Shown here: in pieces, positions 1-5,697 of the stretch
Layout: each line of letters starts with the position of its first letter
Position numbering within the stretch: the stretch's first letter is position 1
Assembly: GCA_005884255.1 (NCBI GenBank)
Contig: VBDL01000179.1
Location: forward strand, 1-8,036
Direction of reading: 5' to 3'
DNA length: 8,036 nt
Origin: Betaproteobacteria bacterium
Lineage (GTDB): Bacteria > Pseudomonadota > Gammaproteobacteria > Burkholderiales > Burkholderiaceae_C
Translations under genes and position numbers: made by a program
The notes under the pieces: model-generated
The model's database searches: none
Seen by the model: only the letters and a program-made list of their open reading frames with translations
Told to the model about the DNA's origin: nothing

Positions 1-676
1 GGCCGCGTGGCTGCAGATCCGCCAGAACCGGCCCGACTACGTGCTGCTGTGGGGCTGGGGCGTGATGAACTCCACCGCGGTGAAGGAAGCCGTGGCCACC
101 GGCTACCCGCGCGACAAGATGTACGGCGTGTGGTGGGCCGCGGCCGAGCCGGACGTCAAGGACATCGGCGACGGCGCCAAGGGCTACAACGGCCTCGCGC
201 TGCAGCACGGCGCCGGACGCGCCAAGGTGCACGCCGACATTCTGAAGCTGGTGCACGACGCCGGCCAGGGCACCGGCCCGAAGGAAGAAGTGGGCACCGT
301 GCTGTACACGCGCGGCGTCATCTCCGCGATGCTCGCGGTCGAAGGCGCGCGCCGCGCGCAGGAGCGCTTCGGCAAGGGCAAGGTCATGACCGGCGAGCAG
401 GAGCGCTGGGGCCTGGAGAACCTGGCGCTCGACCAGAAGCGGCTCGACGCGCTGGGCTTCGCCAATGTGATGCGCCCGGTCAGCACCTCGTGCATCGACC
501 ACATGGGCTCGGCCTGGGCACGCATCCAGACCTGGAGCGGCTCGGCGTGGCAGTTCACGTCCGACTGGTATCAGGCCGACGAGCAGATCCTCAAGCCGAT
601 GGTCAAGCAGGCGGCGCAGAAGTACGCGGGCGAGAAAAAGATCCCGCCGCGCTCGCCTGACGATTGCCAAAGCTGA
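1..676 (+). CDS. ABC transporter substrate-binding protein, branched-chain amino acid type (C-terminal part)
   Basis: This is the C-terminal 224 residues of a periplasmic type-1 solute-binding protein; the signal peptide and first lobe lie before the window. The reading frame starts at base 2 and ends with TGA at 674-676. Visible features are the VLLWGWGVMNSTAVKEA stretch (ligand-lobe helix), YGVWWAAAEPDVKD, the hinge-like GTVLYTRGVISAMLAVEGAR helix, and a C-terminal SAWQFTSDWYQADEQIL segment, which fit the Peripla_BP_6 / LivK-like family. It binds a small ligand in the periplasm and delivers it to a LivH/LivM-type permease, which is not in view. It is followed after 27 bases by a LivF-like ATPase, which supports the assignment. 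Two Cys residues (in STSCID and near the C-terminus) might pair, but that is a guess. The ligand is unknown: members beside CoA ligases are often annotated for aromatic or other organic acids rather than amino acids. Confidence 0.85.
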   Translation, partial: AAWLQIRQNRPDYVLLWGWGVMNSTAVKEAVATGYPRDKMYGVWWAAAEPDVKDIGDGAKGYNGLALQHGAGRAKVHADILKLVHDAGQGTGPKEEVGTVLYTRGVISAMLAVEGARRAQERFGKGKVMTGEQERWGLENLALDQKRLDALGFANVMRPVSTSCIDHMGSAWARIQTWSGSAWQFTSDWYQADEQILKPMVKQAAQKYAGEKKIPPRSPDDCQS

Positions 677-703
677 GCCTCGTTCCAACTTCCTCACCGC
701 ACC

Positions 704-1519
704 ATGAGCACCGCAGCGAACGTCCTTCTCAACGTCAACGGCATCGAGGTCATCTACAACCACGTGATCCTCGTGCTCAAGGGCGTGTCGCTGCGCGTGC
801 CCGAGGGCGGCATCGTGGCGCTGCTCGGCGGCAACGGCGCTGGCAAGACCACCACCTTGCGCGCGGTGAGCAACCTGCTCGCCGGCGAGCGCGGCGAGGT
901 GACCAAGGGCGCCATCGAGCTGCGCGGCGAGCGCATCGAGCAGCTCTCGACCGCCGACATGGTCGAGCGCGGGGTGGTGCAGGTGATGGAGGGGCGCCAC
1001 TGCTTCGCGCACCTGACGATCGAGGAAAACCTGATGACCGGCGCCTACACGCGGCGCGACGGCAAGGGCGCGGTGGCCGCGACGCTGGACAAGGTCTACA
1101 ACTACTTCCCGCGGCTGAAGACGCGGCGCGGCTCGCAGGCCGCCTACACCTCGGGCGGCGAGCAGCAGATGTGCGCCATCGGCCGCGCGCTGATGGCCAA
1201 CCCGAAGATGGTGCTGCTCGACGAGCCGTCGATGGGGCTGGCGCCGCAGATCGTCGAGGAGGTGTTCGAGATCGTGCGCGACCTGAACAGCAAGGAGCGC
1301 GTGACCTTCCTGCTCGCCGAGCAGAACACCAACATGGCGCTGCGCTATGCCGACTACGGCTACATCCTGGAGAACGGCCGCGTGGTGATGGACGGCGCGG
1401 CGCAGAGCCTGCGCGACAACGAGGACGTGAAGGAGTTCTACCTCGGCATGGGTGGCGGCGACCGCAAGAGCTTCCGCGACGTGAAGAGCTACAAGCGCCG
1501 CAAGCGCTGGCTGGCCTGA
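704..1519 (+). CDS. ABC transporter ATP-binding protein, LivF-like
   Basis: This is the cytoplasmic ATPase subunit of a branched-chain-amino-acid-type (HAAT) importer, 271 residues. It shows Walker A GGNGAGKTT (about 42-50), a Q-loop region around VVQVMEGRHCFAHLT (91-105), signature SGGEQ (150-154), Walker B MVLLDEP (169-175), and AEQN (205-208) where many ABC ATPases have the switch His; the Gln variant is usual in LivF. LivF proteins normally end near residue 235-240. This one carries about 25 extra residues, GGGDRKSFRD followed by a Lys/Arg-rich end (KRRKRW). The substrate-binding protein lies 27 bases upstream and a small ORF 10 bases downstream, so it is co-transcribed. ATG at 704 is chosen because the core LivF fold begins a few residues later; no strong ribosome site precedes it. 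Function as an importer ATPase is secure, the substrate is not. Confidence 0.93.
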   Translation: MSTAANVLLNVNGIEVIYNHVILVLKGVSLRVPEGGIVALLGGNGAGKTTTLRAVSNLLAGERGEVTKGAIELRGERIEQLSTADMVERGVVQVMEGRHCFAHLTIEENLMTGAYTRRDGKGAVAATLDKVYNYFPRLKTRRGSQAAYTSGGEQQMCAIGRALMANPKMVLLDEPSMGLAPQIVEEVFEIVRDLNSKERVTFLLAEQNTNMALRYADYGYILENGRVVMDGAAQSLRDNEDVKEFYLGMGGGDRKSFRDVKSYKRRKRWLA

Positions 1520-1522
1520 GGC
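1517..1522 (+). promoter_or_regulatory. Ribosome binding site overlapping the upstream stop
   Basis: TGAGGC contains a GAGG Shine-Dalgarno core that overlaps the TGA stop of the ATPase gene and sits about 8 bases before ATG at 1530. It supports that start for the 96-residue ORF and suggests translational coupling. Confidence 0.5.
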
Positions 1523-1529
1523 AGACGCG

Positions 1530-1820
1530 ATGAGCGACGACTTCTTTGCCCCGCCGCCGTTCAAGCCGGCCGACGCGCTGGTGCAGCTCAAGCGCCAGCT
1601 GCGCGACCTGAAGCTGTCGGAGCGCGGCTCGGCGTTCGAGCTCAAGGGCCGCGGCATCGTCGACCTTGCCGCCGACGACACCGTGATCACCGCGCGCCTC
1701 GTCAAGCGCCCTGTGCTGACGCCGGAGTGGAACACCCACACGCTGAAGAACGCGGCCGACGTGCGCCGCTTCGTGGACACCGTGAAGCAGCAACTCGCGC
1801 GATGGAGCAGCGACGAATGA
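1530..1820 (+). CDS. Small protein of unknown function in the transport operon
   Basis: This 96-residue protein is not one I can assign to a named family. It has no signal peptide or membrane segment and no Cys, so it is probably a soluble cytoplasmic protein. It opens with an acidic, Pro-rich head (SDDFFAPPPF), then a basic amphipathic stretch rich in Leu, Arg and Lys (about 19-33), a likely beta segment (about 36-58, ending ITARLVKRP), the motif LTPEWNTHTLKN (63-74), and a closing helix (VRRFVDTVKQQLARW). The start is supported by a GAGG site, and its TGA overlaps the next ATG as ATGA at 1817-1820, implying coupled translation with the ligase-like gene. Codon use resembles its neighbours. 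I recall similar short proteins beside liv-type ATPases in Burkholderiales. Context suggests an accessory role with the importer or the ligase, which is inference only. Confidence 0.8.
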   Translation: MSDDFFAPPPFKPADALVQLKRQLRDLKLSERGSAFELKGRGIVDLAADDTVITARLVKRPVLTPEWNTHTLKNAADVRRFVDTVKQQLARWSSDE

Positions 1821-2980
1821 AGGCCACCGAGTTCTACGACGTGCTGGAGACGCGCCAAGGCGCACGCTGCCGCCTTTGCCGAGCTGCTCGCCGATGTCGA
1901 CCCGAACCGGATCAACAGCCGCGCCGCGCTGGCCACGCTGCCCGTCGTGCGCAAGCACGAGCTGCTCGAGCGGCAGAAGGCGCAGCGCGCGGCCGACCCG
2001 TTCGGCGGCTTCTCGGCCATCGGCTGGGGCCGGCGCTCGGGCGCCTTGCGCGTGTTCCAGTCGCCTGGCCCGATCTACGAGCCCGAAGGACGAGCCTCGG
2101 ACTACTGGCGCGTCGCGCGCGCCGTCTACGCGGCGGGCTTTCGCGCCGGCGAGCTGATCCACAACAGCTTCAGCTACCACCTGACGCCGGCCGGCTCGAT
2201 CATGGAGACCGCGGCGCATGCGGTGGGCTGCACCGTCTTCCCCGGCGGCGTTGGCAACACCGAGCTGCAGCTGCAGGCCCGAGCTTCCTGCGCATCCTGG
2301 TCGAGAAGGCGGCCGACAGCGGCGCGTCGATCACATCGATGCGCAAGGCGCTGGTCGGCGGCGAGGCCTTCCCGCCGTCGCTGCGCGACTGGTTGCACGA
2401 GCGCGGCGTCGACGGCTACCAGAGCTATGCCACCGCCGACGTCGGCCTCATCGCCTACGAGACCGAGGCGCGCGAGGGCCTGGTGCTCGACGAGGGCGTG
2501 ATCGTCGAGATCGTGCGCCCCGGCACCGGCGAGCCAGTGCCCGACGGCGAGGTCGGCGAGGTGGTGGTGACCACGCTGAACCCGGATTACCCGCTGATCC
2601 GCTTCGGCACAGGCGACCTGTCCGCGGTGCTGCCGGGCCCGTGCCCGACGGGCCGCACCAACACGCGCATCAAGGGCTGGCTCGGCCGCGCCGACCAGAC
2701 AGCCAAGGTGCGCGGCATGTTCGTGCACCCGAGCCAGGTGGCCGAGGTGGCGCGGCGCCACCCGCAGGTGAAGCGCGCGCGGCTGGTCGTCGAGGGCGCC
2801 ATGGCCGATGACCGCATGACCTTGCACGTGGAAGTCGACGGTCATCCCGAGGGGTTGGACACGAAGCTCGCCGAGAGCATCCGCGACGTGACCAAGCTGC
2901 GCAGCGACGTCGTGTTGTGCCCGCCGGGCGGGTTGCCCAACGACGGCAAGGTGATCGACGACCAGCGCAGCTACGACTAG
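1817..2980 (+). pseudogene. Phenylacetate-CoA ligase-like AMP-binding protein, frame-disrupted
   Basis: This is related to the PaaK branch of adenylate-forming enzymes, which activate carboxylic acids to acyl-CoA via acyl-AMP. Homologous sequence is split over two frames. It begins at ATG 1817 (GGAG at 1804-1807) as MKATEFYDVLETR, moves to another frame from about 1857 (AHAAAFAELLADVD onward) to about 2278 (GNTELQLQA), then returns to the first frame at about 2279 (PSFLRILVEKA) through TAG at 2978-2980. C-terminal motifs are intact: YATADVG (A5-like), RFGTGDL (A7), GWLGRADQ..KVRGMFVHP (A8) and PNDGK near the end (A10 Lys). The SSGTTGKP P-loop is replaced by SPGPIYEPEG, which I recall as normal for this subfamily. 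Compared with remembered relatives, about 20 residues are missing at the first break and 12-13 at the second. The starting frame stays open throughout, so a roughly 387-residue hybrid could be made, but its middle would be nonsense. This could be a decayed gene or sequence/assembly error. Confidence 0.8.
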
Positions 2981-2987
2981 CGCATCC

Positions 2988-3959
2988 ATGAAAGCGCTCG
3001 CCGTCGCCGCGCTGGCCCTCGCAAGCGTCGCAGCCCTCGCGGCCGACTACCCCGGCGACAAGCCGGTGACCTTCATCGTTCCGTTCACCGCCGGCGGCCC
3101 GACCGACAAGGTGGCGCGTGACCTCGCCGAGGCGATGCGCAAGCCGCTGGGCGGCACGATCATCATCGAGAACGTCGGCGGCGCCGGCGGCACGCTGGGG
3201 GCCGGCAAGGCGGCCAAGGCGGCGCCGGACGGCCACACACTGCTGCTGCACCACATCGGCATGGCCACGGCGCCGGCGCTGTACCGCAACCTGGCCTACA
3301 AGCCGCTGGAAGACTTCGAGTTCATCGGCATGATCAACGAGGTGCCGATGACGTTGATCGGCAAGCCCTCGCTGCCGGCCAACAACTACGCCGAGCTCGC
3401 CAAGTGGATCGACGCCAACAAGGGCAAGATCAACCTCGCCAACGCCGGCCTGGGTGCAGCGTCTCATCTGTGCGGCCTGCTGTTCCAGAGCACCATCAAG
3501 GTCGACATGACGACGGTGCCATACAAGGGCACGGCGCCGGCGATGAACGACTTGCTCGGCGGCCAGGTCGACCTGATGTGCGACCAGACCACCAACACCA
3601 CCAGCCAGATCGAGAGCGGCAAGGTCAAGGCCTTCGCGGTGACCACGTCCAAGCGCGTGAGCACGCCGGCGCTGGCCAAGTTGCCGACGCTCGACGAGAT
3701 GGGCCTCAAGGGCTTCAACGTCAGCATCTGGCACGGCTTGTATGCGCCCAAGGGCACGCCCAAGGCAGTGATCGACAAGGTCAACGCGGCGCTGAAGGTG
3801 GCGCTGAAGGACGCCGATTTCGTCAAGCGCGAGGAAGCGCTCGGTGCGGTGATCATCAGCGACAACCGCGTCGACGGCGCCGAGCACAAGAAGTTCGTCG
3901 AGCACGAGATCGCGAAGTGGACGCCGGTGATCAAGGCGGCCGGGCAGTATGCCGACTGA
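2988..3959 (+). CDS. Tripartite tricarboxylate transporter substrate-binding protein (Bug family)
   Basis: This 323-residue periplasmic binding protein has a clean signal peptide: MKAL, a hydrophobic Ala/Leu core, and a predicted cut after ALA at 16-18. The mature protein starts ADYPGDKPVTFIVPFTAGGPTD, the classic Bug opening, with the ligand-lobe loop VPFTAGGPTD at 31-40. Other family marks are ENVGGAGG (61-68), GxxxAAPDGHTLL (71-85), VPYKGTAPAMNDLLGGQVDLM (177-197) and the C-terminal PKAVIDKVNAALKVAL helix. Bug proteins bind carboxylates or other small organic molecules for TctA/TctB membrane partners, none of which is in the window, so this is an orphan subunit here. It starts 7 bases after the ligase-like gene and therefore probably shares its transcript. 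No strong Shine-Dalgarno precedes ATG 2988, but the signal peptide fixes the start. The family is certain; the ligand is unknown. Confidence 0.95.
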   Translation: MKALAVAALALASVAALAADYPGDKPVTFIVPFTAGGPTDKVARDLAEAMRKPLGGTIIIENVGGAGGTLGAGKAAKAAPDGHTLLLHHIGMATAPALYRNLAYKPLEDFEFIGMINEVPMTLIGKPSLPANNYAELAKWIDANKGKINLANAGLGAASHLCGLLFQSTIKVDMTTVPYKGTAPAMNDLLGGQVDLMCDQTTNTTSQIESGKVKAFAVTTSKRVSTPALAKLPTLDEMGLKGFNVSIWHGLYAPKGTPKAVIDKVNAALKVALKDADFVKREEALGAVIISDNRVDGAEHKKFVEHEIAKWTPVIKAAGQYAD

Positions 3960-3965
3960 CCCGTC

Positions 3966-4412
3966 TCAGGCCGGTGCGATCTCCAATGGGATCGTCACCG
4001 GCCCATCGTTGACCAGGTGCACGCGCATGTGCGCGGCGAACTCACCGGCGGCCACTTGCGGGTGCTGGGCGCGCGCACACGCGAGTAGGTGCTCGTAGAG
4101 GCGCCGGCCGGTCTCCGGCGGCGCGGCGGTGCTGAAGCCCGGCCGGTTGCCGGTGGCCGTGTCGGCGGCCAAGGTGAACTGCGAGACGATCAGCAGGCCA
4201 CCGCCCACGTCCTGCACGCTGCGATTCATGCGGCCCTGCTCGTCGGCGAAGATGCGCAGCTTCAGCAGCTTGGCGAGCAGCCGCTCGGCCTCGCTCTCGC
4301 CGTCGCCCTGCATCGCACACACCAGTACCAGCAGGCCTGCGCCGATCTCGCCGATCAGCCGGCCGTCGACCTCGACGCGCGCCTCGCTCACGCGCTGCAC
4401 CAGCGCGCGCAT
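3966..4412 (-). CDS. dtd: D-aminoacyl-tRNA deacylase
   Basis: This is a 148-residue homodimeric editing enzyme that hydrolyses the ester bond of D-aminoacyl-tRNA (D-Tyr-tRNA and others, also Gly-tRNA-Ala), recycling tRNA in the cytoplasm. Length and motifs match DTD1: MRALVQRV start, VDGRLIGEIGAGLLVLV, the active-site SQFTLAAD (77-84), NRPGFSTAAPP (89-99) and NDGPVT (135-140), which is the C-terminal Gly-cisPro-type motif region. The start ATG at 4412-4410 overlaps the last base of the CDF stop (TGATG), and a GGAG ribosome site lies 8 bases upstream (complement of 4421-4424). The gene is last in the operon led by tyrS, so synthesis and proofreading of Tyr-tRNA are encoded together. The same frame stays open far upstream, but this is shadow of the CDF gene. 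Nothing looks broken. Confidence 0.97.
   Translation of the reverse strand: MRALVQRVSEARVEVDGRLIGEIGAGLLVLVCAMQGDGESEAERLLAKLLKLRIFADEQGRMNRSVQDVGGGLLIVSQFTLAADTATGNRPGFSTAAPPETGRRLYEHLLACARAQHPQVAAGEFAAHMRVHLVNDGPVTIPLEIAPA
3969..4003. terminator. Long hairpin at the convergent operon junction
   Basis: GGCCGGTGCGATC (3969-3981) and GATCGTCACCGGCC (3990-4003) form a 13-bp stem with one bulged base and an 8-base loop. It begins 10 bases after the Bug stop codon and lies in the last codons of dtd on the other strand. No T-tract follows on either strand, so it is not a standard intrinsic terminator. It could end or protect the 3' ends of both converging transcripts. Part of the pairing is forced by the conserved NDGPVT codons of dtd. 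Confidence 0.3.
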
Positions 4413-5320
4413 CAGTGCGACTCCGTCAGCTGCTGCGCCGCGCTCAGCGGCTCCTCGCCCACCGGCAACAGCTCGATGGTCACGCGCAGGCCGGGCACGG
4501 CGGCGATCAGCGCGGCAGCCAGGCGCTCGCGCGAGCGCATCGCGCGCGCGACGCTCCACGATGCCGGCACGTGCAAATGCAACTCGCAGTGGCGCTGTTG
4601 CGCGCCGCGCCGTGTCTTCACATCGTCCGGCTTCAGCCCTTCGTGGCCAGGCTCGGCCACGAAGGCGGCGATCGCCGCGTCGATGGCGGCCTGATCGGCG
4701 TCGTCCAGCGCGTGATCCATCAACCCGTCGGCCGAGCGGCGCACCAGGTGCACGCCCTCGCGCGAGATGTTGGCGGCCACCGCGAGCGCGATCAGCGGGT
4801 CGAGCCAGGTCCAGCCCGTCAGCGCGACGGCGGCGATGCCGATCACCACGCCGGCCGAGGTGTAGACGTCGGTCATCAGGTGGCGCGCGTCGGCTTCCAG
4901 CGCGATCGAGCGGTGGCGCACGGCGGCGCGGTGCATCGCGGTGGCGAGCCAGCCGTTGATCACCGAGCTGATGATGGACAGCACGAGCCCGAGACCCAGC
5001 TGCTGCACCGCCTGCGGATGCAGCAGCCGTTGCACCGCGGCAATGGCGATGGCGATGGCCGCGCCGAGGATCAGCAGGCCCTCGAAACCGCTGGAGAAGT
5101 ACTCCGCCTTCGCGTGGCCGAACGGGTGGTTGCTGTCGGCCGGCTTGGCGGCCAGCGTCACCATGGCCAGGCCGAACAGCGCCGCCGCCAGATTGACGAA
5201 CGACTCCATGGCGTCGGACAGCAGCCCGACCGAGCCGGTGAGCCACCAGGCCAGCGTCTTCAGCGCGATGGTCGCCAGTGCCGCCAGCACCGACAGCTTC
5301 AGGAAGGTATGGACCTGCAC
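4412..5320 (-). CDS. Cation diffusion facilitator family metal transporter
   Basis: This 302-residue inner-membrane protein belongs to the CDF family, which exports divalent metals (Zn, Fe, Cd, Mn) in exchange for protons. About six helices are visible (near 6-28, 33-54, 80-98, 108-128, 152-168, 172-187), followed by a cytoplasmic alpha/beta domain. Family marks are TGSVGLLSDAMES (28-40), HPFGHAKAEYFSSGFEG (65-81) and HLMTD (147-151). Aligned by eye to E. coli FieF, site B is kept (D62, H65, H69), and site A has H147 and D151 in helix 5, but the two helix-2 Asp residues are E39 and N43. The C-terminal domain keeps an His-rich ELHLHVP strand. The start codon is GTG at 5320-5318, right before the first helix, 8 bases after the DUF5329 stop. 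The metal carried cannot be told; the changed site means FieF-like specificity should not be assumed. Confidence 0.93.
   Translation of the reverse strand: MQVHTFLKLSVLAALATIALKTLAWWLTGSVGLLSDAMESFVNLAAALFGLAMVTLAAKPADSNHPFGHAKAEYFSSGFEGLLILGAAIAIAIAAVQRLLHPQAVQQLGLGLVLSIISSVINGWLATAMHRAAVRHRSIALEADARHLMTDVYTSAGVVIGIAAVALTGWTWLDPLIALAVAANISREGVHLVRRSADGLMDHALDDADQAAIDAAIAAFVAEPGHEGLKPDDVKTRRGAQQRHCELHLHVPASWSVARAMRSRERLAAALIAAVPGLRVTIELLPVGEEPLSAAQQLTESH
4421..4424 (-). promoter_or_regulatory. Ribosome binding site of dtd
   Basis: The minus strand reads GGAG here, 8 bases before the dtd ATG and inside the end of the CDF gene. It decides the dtd start against the long upstream open frame. Confidence 0.6.
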
Positions 5321-5328
5321 GGAACGGC

Positions 5329-5697
5329 TCAGTGCTTGGCTTCGATGCGTGCGAGCTCGAGGCGCAGGAACTCCGAGCAGGGGATCGTGCGGCCATCGGA
5401 CAGTTTCACCATGAAGAGCTCGCCGCTGGTCGACGAGCGCGTGGCGATCTGCTCGATGAAGTCGTTCACCGTCTTCACGTTGCGCCCGTAGTAGGCATTG
5501 TCGAGTTTCTTGCGCATGAACTCGGCGGCGTCCTCGGCGTTGTAGTCGGTGCCGTTGCGAATGAAGCGCAGCTCCTTGTGCGCGGCCACGGCATCGATCA
5601 GCCGGTTGATGCGCGCCTGCTCCGCCGGCGGCGGCTCGGCCCGGCCCGCCAGCGGCAGCGCCACGAGCAGGGCGAGCGCGCGCCGGCGTGCGATCAC
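5329..5697 (-). CDS. DUF5329 family exported protein
   Basis: This 122-residue protein has an N-terminal signal peptide: basic RRR, a Leu/Ala core to about residue 18, and a likely cut after GRA at 20, so it should be periplasmic. The mature part starts with Pro/Glu, then helix ARINRLIDAV, followed by FIRNGTDYNAEDAAEFMRKK (45-64), VKTVNDFIEQIATRSSTSGE (75-93), and YxV-like LFMVKLSDGRTIPCSEFLRLEL. The pattern of RNG-x-Y, A-x-x-x-R-x-K, a DFI helix, an SSxSG turn and a final strand with a C-terminal helix matches my memory of DUF5329, which has no known function. One Cys (107) remains in the mature protein. The start is GTG, and GTGA at 5697-5694 overlaps the tyrS stop, so translation is probably coupled to tyrS. 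No strong ribosome site is seen. Why it sits in this operon is unknown. Confidence 0.8.
   Translation of the reverse strand: MIARRRALALLVALPLAGRAEPPPAEQARINRLIDAVAAHKELRFIRNGTDYNAEDAAEFMRKKLDNAYYGRNVKTVNDFIEQIATRSSTSGELFMVKLSDGRTIPCSEFLRLELARIEAKH

Noticed and set aside
777..2219. 480-codon open frame on the - strand
   Set aside because: It runs antisense to the ATPase, the small ORF and the ligase-like gene; its product is low-complexity Arg/Ala-rich sequence with no motifs, as expected from GC-rich shadow frames.
1817..2980. Programmed ribosomal frameshifting in the ligase-like gene
   Set aside because: No slippery heptamer is seen at either break and family residues are missing at both points, so deletions or sequence errors explain it better.
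2670..3905. 411-codon open frame on the - strand
   Set aside because: Antisense to the ligase-like and Bug genes, with a composition biased to Val/Arg/Asp and no recognisable domain.
4413..5396. N-terminal extension of the dtd frame over the CDF gene
   Set aside because: The open frame is a shadow of the CDF gene; dtd has its own ATG with a GGAG site and a normal 148-residue length.
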